Origin: Rhabdornis inornatus
Taxonomy: Eukaryota; Chordata; Aves; Passeriformes; Rhabdornithidae
Assembly: GCA_013397075.1 (NCBI GenBank)
Contig: VWZS01004771.1
Location: 1 to 64,000, forward strand
Length of the DNA stretch: 64,000 nucleotides
Direction of reading: 5' to 3'
Shown: positions 46,952-60,900 of the stretch, one piece after another
How positions within the stretch are numbered: position 1 is the first letter of the stretch
How the letters are laid out: each line of letters begins with the position of its first letter
Notes under the pieces: model-generated
Told to the model about the DNA's origin: nothing
Seen by the model: only the letters and a program-made list of their open reading frames with translations
The model's database searches: none
Translations under genes and position numbers: made by a program

Positions 46952-49900
46952 ATCCCTTATGTTTCTGAGGCTACTTTTAAAGCTGCTGCCTTGAAAGAAG
47001 CAGGTGAAAGCTCTACTTTTTTTGTAGGTGAAGCAGGTAGGGCTCTAGATCAAGCTTATCTACCCTCAGCAAATAGTAGACAGGATCACTGGTGACTGAA
47101 AAGGGAAATTAAGGCTTCTTTTTTCGGGATTTCTTGAGCTGTGTACTGAGTTGGCTTTTTTGGATCCCTGAGCTGGCAGGAAGCACAGTTCCATGCATCC
47201 TGCTGATGATGGGGCTGTGGAAGGCAGGGGGAAGAGGGGGAGTAGGACCAGGGAAGGCTCTTCGTGGAAGCAGATTGAGCTTGGTTTATTCTGTTAAGCT
47301 GCACATCTTGGCCTGCTTGTGGAAGGTACAAACACACAACCTTTGCTCTAAAGGTGTATTTGTTCAATCAAGATGGTTTGATTTTTGAAAACTGGTATAA
47401 AGTAGGCAGGGTTTCATAAACTTGTGTGAACCTGTTGGCTACTGGATTAGCTTACATTAGTATATAATATCTGTAAAACATTGCTAACCAAAAAAAATAT
47501 TTACAAGAGGTTTTGCAGCGGTTTTACAATTGGAGTTTTAAGTAGTAATTTTTAGGTTAGGTTGCAAAAAAAAAGCCTGTGTCTGTATTGCCACAGGGCT
47601 CAGAAGCTTCAGGAAAGCTTCTTTACAAATCTTTCATGCTCTTTCATTGAGAATGTGACCTAGCAACCATTTAAAGTACTGGACTCCTTAAATAATTTCT
47701 ATTTTGAGTGTTGGTAGAGCAGAAGAGAAGAATAAGGCTGGTACTAGGAAATACAGGAAGAGACAGGCCCTTTATTTCATACAAGATAGGTCAATGTTCC
47801 CCACTGCCCCAGGGTAACTCTGGGTGCCCCAGAATATCGGCTGCAGAGGGGATGGGGGTGTGAAATTCATCTCCCTCTTGGCCCAGGGAGTGAAGTGGCT
47901 GGGAAGCAGAGAAACTCATCTGAGGATGGGTAGTGGGTAATGGAATTTCAGTGGTGAGCTTGAAGAAAAGTTGCGTGATTTACTGAACCTCATAGTGCTT
48001 AGCGATGAAGCAGCTTTAAATAATGCAAATGTTGCCAGCAGCTAATTAGGAATGGTGATGGATGAAATCGTGTTCTTTTATAGCCAAGTATTTTCCAGTA
48101 CAGTGTTGAATAGCATGTTGTCACCCCTCAAACACGTGGTAAGTCTGTTCCTGTTCATATGGCACCTGAGAATTTAGGGTGCTGGAAACTAACCTGTTAT
48201 AGGGTAGTATGCATGAAATGGACAAGTTAAAAATCCTGTTTTTGAACTAACCTAATCGCCATAACTCTTTTTCTTTAAAAGAAAGCAATTCAAAATATGT
48301 ATCTCTTCAAAAGCAGAACTTGCAAAGTAATGTATAAATGCTGATAGCATTTACTTAAAGGTAGTACTAATAATGGAGACCTACAGAAGAAAATATTAAT
48401 TGTCCAGATTTAAAATAATCATTATAGTAATTCATTACTTTAGTGTTCTCAGTACTAATGCTTAACATATAATCAGCTTTGTAGTGGTTTTTCACTAATT
48501 CTCTTAGCCTAATTTTGTGTATATTTAATTGAGCTAGCATGGCTAATTCAATTTCTTTTATCAACTCTACCCATGGCAAAGGTCTGTGAAGCTCCTTACA
48601 TTGTTGAGCTGGAATGTGAGGGAGACCTTTCCCTCTCCATAAACTCATGGGTTCCTTTACTACGGCAAGGTGCCCTGAAACTCATTACTTGTGCTGCAAA
48701 GTACATCTTGATTGAATTACACTGCTGACTTGCTGCCTATCCAAGCTCTCTTGCTCCTTTTTTGTTGTCTTGTGGAAGTACTAGAAATGTTTTCAGACTT
48801 TGCTTTTTGCTTCCTTGTGAAACTGTGATTAAAAAAAAAAATCTAGTTGCATGTAAAATGGGAAAAAATTCTAAATACTGTGTGGCAGGAGCCACCTGAT
48901 CCCTTGAAAGGCGGGAAACAATGGAAGCTCTGAGGAATTAAATAGCATGAGTGAAGACTGATCCTGTAGTAGATGGAGGTTTTGTTTTTTCATTTTTAAA
49001 TTAGATTTAAACTTCCTTTACTATAGAAACACTGTGACTCAGCTTCATAAATCATTAAGGATTGAATTTGTTTATAGAATCTTCTTGAATAAAGAAGATT
49101 CTTGTTTTATGAGTGACTTCATTTTCAAGGTGTGCTGACTCTGTCATGACCCAGACAATCCTTTGTACAAAATATTCCAATTATTTTTCTTTTTCTGTTC
49201 TCAACTCTGTGAAAAAGAAATGGACTCTTTGAAACACTTGAGTTTCAAAGGAAGGCCAAATCTGACTGGCCTAACTAAAATGGAGAGGTAGAGAGTATCT
49301 GAGGACTCACTGGTGGTATCTCCTGCACAGCTGTGACAAAACCCAGCCCAAATCAAAGCACTAAACCATTTTCAGGTCACCACAGATCCTGGAAGCAGAG
49401 ATGGCACTTTATGACTACTAGGATGATTTTGAGATTTATTTTTTTTTCCCTGAGGAAAAGAGTAAAATGGTTCAATAAAGTCACTTTTTCTGAAGACCAC
49501 AGGAGATCTGTGGTTGTCATACCTAAGACTGCAGGTCTTATGCTTGCCACAAACTTTTTTCAAATGAATCTTCTCTCCAGCATCTTCAACTCAGTGATAA
49601 TGTAACTATTTGAATAGCATTTAAACAGCAAATTAGCTATTTTTGAAGTGTTTCCTAAAGTGTACCATACCAACATTAATACTTTTACAGCAGGAACTCC
49701 TGGGAGCAGTGAAGCTTTGTCCATGAGGCTTTCTTTGCTTAAGAGCATTTGCCACCTTTAAAAACAAGCAAAAAAACCTCCCAAAACTTCCATGTGGTTA
49801 GCCAAAAATCCATGTCCTGTGTGAGAACATGTTAAAATTTGACTACGCCTGATCTTAATTCTTCAAAATTATTTTTCTGCATGCATTTCTGAAGAAAATA

Positions 49901-50400
49901 GGATAGCTTATGAATACCATAGTTTTTTTAAGTACTCAGAAGTAGTAGTAGAAGAACATTAGCACAGTTAACTTCCCTTGGAGGTGAAATGTGTTTAACC
50001 CGCTGCATCCTTCATTTTGGCCATCTGGCTGAGGTCCCTCTACTAATGACTAATTACTTTTAGTCCCTAGGCTTTTACCTGTTTGCAGCCAGGTAAAGCA
50101 TAAAGAAAACAAAGTAATCCTAATTTGTACTCTGAAAATAGTATTCTGAGCTGTAGAACAAAGCAGGTTACAATTTTCGAAAAGATTTGGCAGGAAGGGA
50201 AAGTTTTATGATTTCTAAGTGAAGTTTCCTGGCTTTTTGAATCTGACAGATGGGGGTATCATTTTTCAGCATTAAGTCATCTTATTCTAAGTGTAGTTAT
50301 AATACTTTTCTGAGAGGCATTTCATAATTTATTCACTGACAGGAGTTATCACAGCTGTCTGCCAGATGAAGATTTTTCACAGCACTTAAAGAAATAGTTA

Positions 50401-50417
50401 CCCCACTTTAAGTGGGG
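50401..50417. repeat. 17-base palindrome
   Basis: CCCCACTT T AAGTGGGG, with perfect eight-base arms and a single central base. It is an isolated site; no associated gene or tract explains it. Confidence 0.9.
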
Positions 50418-53320
50418 CCAGCTCTGGATTTCAAAAAAAGAAGCAGGTGGACCACGGGTGCATTGTTATAGCTCCAAGCCTGCTGTGGTCTCTGCTGTTT
50501 GCTGAGAAGGTCAGTGAGAGGGGTAGCATGTATCAAATGTGGGGGAGGAAGTAGAGAACAGCCCCAAATACATCATAATGAGCTGTGTGAGATTAGGCAG
50601 AAAACATAGTGAATAATGAACTCATTTCCCTGCAGTTACAGGATAAAAGGCTAAGATGATGAATAATCACAAATACTGCTGTCTTCAAGACCTAGACAAA
50701 AGACAGTTCTTTAGACAACTGATAGGGTTGCATCTAAAAAACAGTTAAACCTCTATTTTCCTTATTAGAAACATAATTGTGTTTAATAGTGATGATATAA
50801 GATGGCTGAGAGCTGGCTGTGATTTGAGGGAGGGAAAGTAATTGTACTGAAGTTTGTCCTTGACTTACAGGGGATTGGGAAGAAAAGGGTTTGGGTTTTA
50901 GTGAAGGAGTTTAGCAGCAAAATCTTTTGCCACCAGAATTTGCTGGATCTCTGCAATTAGTTCTGAGTTTCCTGTGTCTGTAGTGTGGTGACAGAAATAA
51001 CACCTCTCTCTAAATTAGTGGAAAATGATGAATGTTCAGCATATTTAAATTGGGCAATCTTAAAATGTGAGATTAGCCATTTGATGGAAAAAACAGTATT
51101 TAACTTGCATAGTGAGAAGAGATGGAAAAAAAGAACAAATATTCTGACCACAAGAGCCCTTGAAGCAAGAACTGAAATGTTGCTTTAGTGTTGCAGCACC
51201 TTGTTCTGTAATTCCTGCAGCTCTGCCAGCCTTCCTTGCCCCCTTTCTTAGGACATGCCTCCATGCCATGTGGAGGTGTCTTTTCCTTTGATGGAAGACC
51301 AAATGACTGGAATGGGGCATGACCAGCTTTTCTTTTAGTGCCAATAATGCTAGTGGCTGCCTTTGAATGCAGAATTTTAAATATCTTGGCTCCTTCAATA
51401 AAGAAAAAGACAACAAAATTAAAAACACCCCAGCAATAAAGCAAAATCTTTTTTGTAATGATATTGGCTATTGTCCTGCATGACCCTGAATGTAGTTTAC
51501 TGTATTACAAAGAACTATTTTGCTTCCAGACGGCAGCATGGAGGAACATTAGCGAAATCAATATCACATTAAAGATTCAGGCTGCATTAGGTTGGAATGA
51601 CAGATTATTTTCTCTGAGTGCTGACATCAGGTTTCATTATGTCCATTCCTGGATCTCCATGAGGTAGTGATGGAGCTGACTCAGCCCTCCTGAGAAGTTC
51701 ATCATCCCAGGAGATGCTCCTCCCATGGTGTTGTACCCACCAGTCTTGCTCCTGGTTGTCTCTGGGGAGGCTGTGCAGCCATGGGGATGTCCTGGCACTG
51801 CTGTCTGCCCTGGCCATGGTGCTGCCTGGGATGTTCCTGGCAGGCCTTGCCAGATGGTGGAGTTATCAAAAAAAGGGAAGGTAGGTGGGAAGAAGTCTGT
51901 AGAGAGCCAGCAGAGGAAGGGTGATGCTGGGGAGGCCAACAGGTCAGGGCATTTCTCTTGTTGCTTCCTTGATTTGCATGGTAAGGTGTGGTGCAATGGC
52001 AGGGTACTGGAACAGGACTGAAGAGCCTCAGCTTTGCTCCTTAGTTACATCTGTCTCTCTGTGGCCTTGAGCAGTTTGCACCTAACTTTCCCCATAGGTA
52101 AATCAAGAAAATAATGCCTATTTATCCTTTTATGCTATTTTGAGATGCCTAACAGAAAGGTGGTGAGCATTGTTATTCATAGACTTGCATCTTTTTCCAA
52201 CTTCTTGTATTAATTTTTGCTGTTTAGAATTAAATATTTTCATCTCCTAGTCTGGGAAGATGAATTTCCTACTTAAAAATGATGTTTCATGCTTGCCAAA
52301 TTATTGCTTTAATGATAATTATTCCACCATGCATCAAAGGAAAATGCAAAAATGGTTTGGGATTCAAAGACACAATGTTTTTTACTGTGTTGTGTACAGT
52401 GGCTGGTAGGAAGTGACTTCCCGGCATGTCCAGCTATGTTTATAGGAAACTGTTGGTCTCAATCAACACAGTGCCTTAAAAGCCCAAGAGTGAAAACTTG
52501 CAGTGTTGTTCATGCAATTAAAGTGTTTTCATAATTACATTTACGCGTCTTGAAAAACTTGGTCTAGTAGGGGAGGTAAGATGAGAGTTTATAAAACAGC
52601 TGCATAACTCTTTTGTCTACAGATCACATTAATGATTTAAGTTTCTGACTTTAGATTTAGATTGTTTATACTGTTAGTATTTTAATTTTGGATATGCCAT
52701 TATAAAACTTGACTACGAAATGTGATTTTAAAATGCCTAATCAGCATCTGTTCCTCAATTTGGTTCTCCATCAATGCAGAATTACATCTTCCTCTCACTA
52801 ATGAAGTAAATAAATCAATACAAATGACTTGCAGTCATAAAGTCTACTGAGTTATAAGCTTATGCAGCACCACCAAGTCTGTAAATGCACCATTGGAGTG
52901 CCTCATCTTTGGTTTATAAAGCAGCAAGTTGGAAAGGGAGGTAATGAGGCTGGTAGGAAAGTTATTAAGGCAAAATCTCCATTCTGGAACAGTCTATTTT
53001 GGACAATTTCCTGCTGTTCTGTTTGGAACGTTCTCTATGGGCTCCCCAATCACTGCTGGCATCCTCCACAGGGAGTGTGTGGGCTGAGTCTCCCAGTCCA
53101 GTGCCGGTACTCACACAGACTCCCCAGCCCTCAGTGCTCTGGGCCTCTGCTTCTGCCCTCCTGCTGGCAAGTGGGGTTGTTTGTCTTCTCAACTTTTGGA
53201 CTTTTCTGTCACTTTCTGCTTTTGGCACCACCCTCAGTGTTTTTTCCTTTGGAAAAAGGAATTGCTTCTCTACAGAGAAATGGATTTGACAGTCTGGAGG
53301 AAGCAGGTGACCAGTCGCCA

Positions 53321-53545
53321 TTATATACACTAGAATATATATGAAGCATATGTATAGCTATGTAAATTTTATAAGTTCTAATATACAACATTTATAAAAT
53401 TGTAGATTATATTTGTTAAATATGTATGGGGTGTATGTATACAGTATTATACATACATTATACTTTATAAAGTATTTATAAAGACACATGTATAGTTATG
53501 CAGATATGTATATACATATGCTGTACATAAATAAATAGAAGGTCT
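53321..53545. repeat. AT-rich alternating TATA/TACA block
   Basis: About 225 bases dominated by TATA, TATG, TACA and TTTATAA words without a strict unit. It is low-complexity DNA and is probably a decayed TA/TG microsatellite cluster. Confidence 0.8.
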
Positions 53546-56500
53546 TAATACTGTGCAGAAGAGTTTTAAAAACTGCTCACATGAAGACTTGTTCTGACTC
53601 TAAGTTATCATTTTATTATTAATGCATTTATTTTTTGCTGCATCTCTCTGTGCAAGATGATGGTGCTGTATAAAATAGACAGTAATCTCTTCAAGACAGA
53701 AATGGAATAAACAAGGTGAGTTGAAGGCAGAGGAGAAGTAGGCATGGAAGATCTGGACTCTGCTGTTCTTTGCTTACCACTGCTTATTTGCATAGGTAAA
53801 AGCATTAGCTTTCCAAAATCAGGATATAACATAATGATATGCTGATATGAGGTAACAATTGTTTACTAACATTTGTCTGTTGTAGTAAAAGGGATGTATG
53901 TTTGTTTATTTTAAGAATTGCCTGTCAGTAAAGAAAAAAAACCTCATGCTGTGGTTTTGGAGAGCAGTATGTGCTATTCTGCTGCTTCTGGCTTTAAGTC
54001 AATGGGAATTATACTGTGCTGTAGGGATTTGATAGCTGGTAGTAGCCAAGCAGAGACTGAAAGCCTGTCCAGGCAGTTTCACACCTGCATAAGGAGGTGA
54101 TGCAGTGCTGGAGGTGGAACCCAGCAGCAAGGCTGTGGCAGTGCACACTCTGCTAATTGGTCATGGTCTGATGGATTTCAATTTATGTAGGGATCAGATC
54201 AGAGACAGAGCTGGGAAGGAAACTGAGTTTTGAGTCTCATTCACTTAGGAAGCTTCAGCTTGATGAGGACTAGAAATAGCTGGAAGCTCAGTTCAACTCA
54301 CGTTCTTACTGAAACAGTTGTTTGCCTGCCTTGTCTGAAGGCAAATTCTCATTGTGTTTAGCATGATGCGTGTCCAGCATAGCTTGTGCTGTGACTGCTG
54401 AACTGCAGCAGCTCTGCTCACTCTGTTTGCAGATGAGCTGCTGGCTCCTCTAACTTAAATTACAGATTTTGCTTCCTAAAATGGATGTTCTCTGACTTCC
54501 TAGGGCATAGTTCTAGGAGTTGAGAGATGCTCCTGTTTGGCTGCCCTTTGGGTTTCTTCCATTCCATGGCACAATGCAGTTCTATGGCCTCTTGTACACT
54601 GCCACAAGAACTAAACCAGAAAACAAATTGAAAAGGAATGCTGATTTACTGAATTATGATTAGGAAGAGAAAAATCTGAGATGCAAAGGAAACCACTCAA
54701 CTACCTCCCACCATCAGACTGATAAGTGATGGCTACCTGAGGCAAGCTGTCCCCAGTTTAATCCCAGTTTTTGGAGTTCTGTGGTCTGGGTTACTCCTTT
54801 GGGCAGTTGGGATCTGCTGTCCCAGTTCTATTCCCTCCCAGCCTCTAGCCCACCCCACTCATTGAGGGGGAAACTGGGGGGAAAAAAAGGTGACCTTGAT
54901 GCTCTACAAGCACTGCTCAGCAGTTGCCAAAACACTGGTGAATTACTGACGCTGTTTTAGCCACAGATAAAAACCCCAGCAGCATCTGGGCTACTGTGAA
55001 AGAAGTTAACTCTATCCCAGTATACCACGATATGGTTAATTTGAAGATGTATTTTTTTCTATCAGCATCTCTGAGCTGATAGTTAATCAAGGGCAACTTT
55101 CAATGTTAATGAAGTTTCATTTCACTTAGTGTAACCGTGGGTAGCAGGTAAAAAGAAAACACTTTGTTTCCTTTTTATTGCTCTCTGATGTGTAGAATTG
55201 GAGCAGATGAAATGTAAGTAATAGAAAGAAAAACCAGTTTCTTTTATTAAATGCAAGCTTCATGCTTTTCTTTTGCCAAGCCTGCAACTTTCTTTGCTGG
55301 AATATTTTTTCATTCTCATTTTCTTAGGTATGGATGATATTCAGGTGGTTTTGTAAATGAATTTTGTGTGGAAAGGTTCAGATGCACCTTTAACACCATA
55401 TTAATTCACTAGGATGGAAGTTTATCATGTCATATAAAATGAAATTCTTTTGATGTACACTCCGTTCATGGTAACACCTAATATTTTGTGCTTCAGTGAC
55501 AATTTTAGTGGGAGTCTGTTTCCACTCTTCAGTTCTCAGATAATTGTGGATATTACAGCTCTCTGCATACCATACATTAACTAAGAACCTAAGATACTCT
55601 GGTCTTGCTCTGCTTCCTTGGTTAGACATGGAATAAAAGTTAAATTGGAGTTCATTGATGTAGAGGATGTAATACTGTGTTCAGTAGCTGGATAAACTTT
55701 TACTCGGAATATTGAAAATAATGTTTTCTGGGAGATACCAGTATGCTTTTCTCCCTTTTGTTTTTGCTTCTACTGCTGTAAAAAAGGGAATTTGTGTAAG
55801 ACTTCAAAAACATTGTGATACCCACAAAACTTACATAAATTTTGAGCTAATGTTAAGGAATTTTGCAGATTTTTTTCTCCTTGCTCTTTGATCTATCTTT
55901 CAAAAGATGATCTTAAATGCAGTAAGTGCCATGTCAAAGGAAACATAACCTGTGGTTTGCTCCTCCTGTTTTCACTTGTTTGATTCTCTTTACCCACACC
56001 TTTTTAGGCCTCACTGATGTGAATGGGTGATTTTGAGGCAGAGAGAAGGTGTGTATTTTGTTTAAGGTCTGTAGAAGAAGCTTCTTTGGAAAACGAGAGG
56101 AGGTTGTAGAAAGGGAAAGGTATTTAACTTCCCCCCTGCCAAATTAGGGGTACAGGGCAGGCTGGTGCTGTGTGTGTGCAAGAACTTGTTTCCCTATGTC
56201 TGTCCTTGCCCTGTTGTTCATTGTGTTATTTGCCTTATGTGAATTGCTCTCCAGGTTTTGTGGTACTTCATCTCTTTTTGGGAAGACTAGGGAGAACATC
56301 ACATGTGTCATGGGTACTGCAGTCTGCAAGAACAGCTCCATGGGGAGGTGATTTTTGATACAAATTTGGGGATAACACTGCCAGTCCTACGAATTGATTG
56401 AGGCAAGATACTGGCAGTTGAATATCTCCCATTTAACAGACTGTCTAGCACTCCCTCTGAAATAGTACAGAAGATTAAATTATGTAGGAGATACAATGTT

Positions 56501-57306
56501 GATCTAATAATTCTATTATTGATCATCTAACAGCAAAAAAGTGACATGCTGCAAGATGAGGAAAAACAGAGGCAGAGCTGCTGGCTATCTGGGTTTAGCA
56601 TTCTAATAGGTCTTGGGAACATGCAGTTTGAATGTTTGCATGCTTCTAGATGGTTCTGCAAATCATTTAAGAAAAATTGATTAGCTTATTTTCAGTACTA
56701 TGTGTGTAACTGGTCCACTGTAATGATGCAAGAGATTCCTGGAAATAAGGGCTGGTTCTGCATCCACTAAAGCAAATGGAGAATGAGTTTTGTAAGCAGA
56801 AAATTTCTGTATTTCCACCTTCTTGACTTTTTGCGTCTTCTTGACTTTTACTGATAATTGATTTTGGCAAACATATTCAAGAAGCAAGTCGGGAAGTACT
56901 TAATGTCAGGATCTGTTTGATACATTTCTTGAAGTAGTACTTTGAGTCCTGTGGAAAGATGGGGAGGTAGAACAATACAATTAATGGGAGAGGCAGAATG
57001 AAGTTTAGCTTGTTTAAGGATCTGTATAAATGTTGCTGGTGAGGTGCAGCTTCCTGGTTCTCTGCCATCTATGATATAATCACTGTGCTTTACCATGTGG
57101 TTGGAGGAGGGCTGGTTATTTCAACTTCATATCCCCAGTAAAACATGAGAATTTGTTCTGCTTGCAATTAGAAGGTTTAAAGCATAAATCTTCTGTGTTT
57201 TCTTCTTTCCTCTGTAGTCAAGTTTATTAGCATAATTCTTGGTAATTAACTGTTTTATTAGAAAGTTTAATGGATGCCCTTAATTCCCTTTTAAGCAGAA
57301 ATAGGA

Positions 57307-57901
57307 TGTCCTGGTTTGGGTTGAGGCAGAGTCTTTTTTTTTCGGAGTAGTTGTTTTGGGGCCGTTTGGATTTGTGACTGAAACAATGGTGGTAACACAG
57401 GGATGTTTTGGTTATTGCTGAGCAGGGCTGACAGACAGTCAAAGCCTTTTTTGCCTCTTGCCCAACCTCACCAGTGAGTGGGCTGGGATGCACAAGAGGG
57501 TGGGAATGGACACAGCTGGGACAGCTGATCCCAGCTGACTCAAGGGATATTCCAGATCATATGGCATCATGCTCACTGTATAAACTAAGGGGAGGAAGCA
57601 GCAATGTGAGGGGAAGGATGTTGAGAGTGATGTTTGTCTTCCCAAGCCAGTTATGTATGGTGGAGCCCTGCTGTCCTGAGGATGGCTGAACACCTGCCAC
57701 CAATGGGAAGTGGTGAATGAATTCCTTGTTCTGCTTTGCTTGTGTGTATGCATATTGCTTTAGTTGTCAAGCCATATTGTATCTCAATCCATGAGATTTT
57801 TTTCCCTGTTTACGCTTCAAATTCTCTCCCCCATTCCACTGGAGGGGAGTGAGAAAGCAGCAGTTTGGGATTTTGTTACTGTCTGAGGTTAAACCATGAC
57901 A
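57307..57901 (+). mobile_element. Solo ERVL LTR, sense to BICD1
   Basis: This follows the familiar avian ERVL LTR closely over its full length. It opens TGTCCTGGTTTGGGTTG, runs through 'gctgagcagggctgacagacagtcaaagcc', 'gggatgcacaagagggtgggaatggacacagctgggacagctga', 'caagggatattccagatcatatggcatcatgctca', a TATAAA box at 57579-57584, 'gtttgtcttcccaag', 'ggagccctgctgtcctgaggatggctgaacacctgcc', 'gtgaatgaattccttgttctgctttgcttg', and closes with ...GGTTAAACCATGACA. It has TG...CA ends, a length of 595 bases, and no viral genes. No clear flanking duplication remains. The usual polyadenylation signal region ('gtcaagccatattgtatctcaatcc') has decayed. Confidence 0.92.
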
Positions 57902-60900
57902 GTCCTAGATTTAAAACTGTAGTGACAAATAAAAAAGTTAATGGGAATTCGTTTCTTCTGTCAAGGGTGGAATGATTTATCTTCTGGGACAGTGAATAAC
58001 CATGCTATCCCATGGCTACAAGTAAATTTGAGATGGTCAAGTAGGGAAACAAATCCTGCCTCCCTTCCTCTCTGTCTGTGGGAGTGCTTGGCTGAACTTC
58101 ATCCACCCACCACTCTTACTGGCTCTACCTCTGAGGACAGCTTCAGGTGACGTGACTGAGGTAAAGGCTGCCTCTCTGCATTTAGTGGTTTGACGGTTGT
58201 TTTGAGCTTAAAATGCGAATTTAACTTTCTGACTCTTCTTTTGTGTATGACAATGTTCTCATGCTGGAAAGATGAAATTAAGCCAGTCTTTGATCTCAGA
58301 CACTGTTAAAGCAGGTGGAAATTATTCTTTCAGCTGGGAGTTACAGGAGACTAACTGTAGGTGAATATGCATTCTGTGTGTGTATGTTCTTTAAACATAA
58401 TAAATTCCAATTTTTTTGGTGTATTCTGAATAGATTTTTTTCTGTCATCTAATATCCAGATCTCTCCATTTCATGCTCACCTGCTGGCCAGAGCCAGCAA
58501 ATGAGGGTATTTGCAAGGACAACACTGAGGCCTGAGTTAAGATCCTCTGAAGTAAATCAAGGGGTTCCTGCTAGCATCCACAATCTCTTCATCAGGATAT
58601 ATGCAAGTAATGGTGATATATGATGTGCTCTAGATTTAGGTGAAATCAGTGGTTTCAGTGGTGTTTTGGAGTGCATCTTATTCTGTACGGCTGAAATTTG
58701 CACATGTACACAAATAGAAAAACAAAAATACTGTTGCATGTCTCAATATTGTTTAAACTGAAAAAGCTAGGTCCAGTTAAAAATGCTTTTAAATTGAACA
58801 GGCAAGTTCCATAGCTCAGCCCCTATTTTTAATTTTAGTAGTGTTTTTCAAGTGGTTAAAAAAATGAACATTACCATGAGTTTGAAAAGGAAAAAGTAAT
58901 CTCTTGATCTAAAGAGAGGCAAACAGATTATCATCAAAATCCAGTAATGGGCTGAAACACAAATGAGGGAGCACAAAGAGCTGATTTTCATCTCTCCTGC
59001 ATTTTTAAATCAAAATTATTTTTTCCTGAGTTTAGTCACAGACACTTTTACACAAGGAAGGATGAAAGGGTCAGGCTTAGGTCAAAGGACTGTGAGTGTC
59101 ACGGGGAGCAGTCCCTGAAGCAGCAGAAGCACTTGAGGTGCACTTGCGATGAGAGAAGGCCTGAGGATTGGTAAACTTGCAGGGCAGGGTCCAAACTTGG
59201 GCATGAGCTATATACAGATTTGCCAACAGAGCAAGTAAGATATTGGCAGCTCCAGGAAGGGTGAAGGCAAGGGAAGGCAAGAGCAGTGTATGACTGGAAG
59301 GACCCAAGGGATGCTTGTGTCCTTCTGTCTGGGGATGCTTGGAGCAGTAGAGCTAACATTACCCAGGGCTGCCAGCTCAGATCTAAGGTTGTGAGATCAT
59401 ACCATGCCTGGATTACCTTGTCACAAGCCATCACTGCAGAGCCAAAGGAGCTAAAATTGGATTGGCATTTTGTCTTTAGTGATATTGCAGGGTTGCAGTC
59501 CTTATGAATGTGAAGATGGCTGGGACTTGGGGTGTGGAGGATGGTGCCGGAAAAGATAAAAATACTTTCTAAAGAACAAAATGGCTGGATTTTAGGTTGG
59601 ACCTCAAGATGGTTTTCCATGATGGTGTTTGGAACTAATTAATGTTTTCAGCTGAGGGATCAGCAAAGAGCCTGGTGGAAGCCTGCGCATGTCATTGAAC
59701 AGTCCTTGGTGTAGGGCATTTTATCTTTCCTTAGTCTGATTTCTATATGCTGTAGAGGAAAAGATTGCCAGTAGAATAAGAAGGGGAGAAGGAAGAAGGG
59801 ACTTAAAAAAAAAAAAAAAAGCCCTCTGAGTGCCAAATCTATCATCTGCTTTATTAGTGTGTCATTTGCTGTGTTTACTGAAAACTCAAGTCATGCTGGG
59901 AGTTATCCATCCGACATGATCCATGTGCTGTGGCTGTTTCTCTGAATAAATGTGATTTTTATCAGCTCTGTTTGCAAGATGGAAAAATCATGCAACTGCT
60001 GCTAAAGACTTTGCTTTTAGTGTCTCAGTCATGGTACTGGAAATACCAGTTCTGAGACTATCTTAATGATATAAGGGAAATACAAATCTTGTCTTTTGGG
60101 TGAGAGACAGCTATCAGAGCTGCAGTTAGTATAGTTTATGCATTTTTTTCAGAAAAAGTTAACTAAATTTAGACATAAGAGGACAATGGTAAGGAATAGG
60201 GCTCTGTCTTCAACGAAGTCCAAAAACATGTTTGTACTACAATGGAAGGAATTGGTTTGAGAAAACAACAGGCTTTGAGTAACTTCAGGAGTATTGCATT
60301 GTCATGACCCCCTGGAGCATGTAGAAGAGGGAAGAATGAAATACCCAGCTCCTCATGAACTAACTGAAATAAAAGTAACTTGGGGGATTTTGCTGCAAGA
60401 AAGTCATAGCTTGTTTTAATTTTTCATCTACAACACTCCAAGCTTAAGTATTCAAGGACTGTCTTTCAACTTCAAGACAGATTGGGCTGCAACCCACTCA
60501 AGGCAGGAGTTTATGCAAAGCAGTATGTGAGAGATGGGCCCATCAGTGCTGTCATTATAGATGTGAATCCCAGTTATAGAAGGGAATATTGATCAGGCAT
60601 TCCACCAGCTGTGGCAGATCTGTCCCCTGGACAAAGGCTGAAAGGCTGCATGCTCAGTTTTGTGCTAGCTCAGGATAATTCAAGGATCTGCACCTGTGCT
60701 ATAAAACCCTTACTGCACTGCTTCCTTCCTGTTTGGTATCTGAGGGTTTGGACAGTTAAGTTTTGTTAAATACCTGACTAGGCAATAACCTTGGTGATCT
60801 TGCCCTCAAAACCTCAGTAACAGAACAGGTCATTATTCAGTGTATTATCTCCTTTTTCTTCCAGACAGAAGCACTGCGTTGGAATTTCTTGTTTTATGTC

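Larger units (their letters stand above)
46952..57306 (+). other. Long intron stretch, no gene recognised
   Basis: About 10 kb of AT-rich intron. Recognisable items are an A11 run (48831-48841), a palindrome CCCCACTT-T-AAGTGGGG (50401-50417), the alternating AT-rich block at 53321-53545, and an 11-base direct repeat TCTTGACTTTT at 56821-56831 and 56838-56848. Open frames at 51060-51444, 51637-52021 and 52862-53344 occur on both strands at once and match no family I know. Confidence 0.5.

Noticed and set aside
46514..47095. 193-codon + frame
   Set aside because: It crosses the solo LTR at 46281-46951, reads through its poly-A run as lysines and continues into unrelated flank, so it is not a gene.
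48367..48648. 93-codon minus frame with a Lys/Glu/Leu-rich middle resembling a coiled coil
   Set aside because: It does not match the BICD1 continuation, lies on the wrong strand, and belongs to no family I recognise.
59099..59620. 173-codon minus frame
   Set aside because: No recognisable domain, no splice or promoter context, and composition like the surrounding intron. Probably a chance frame.
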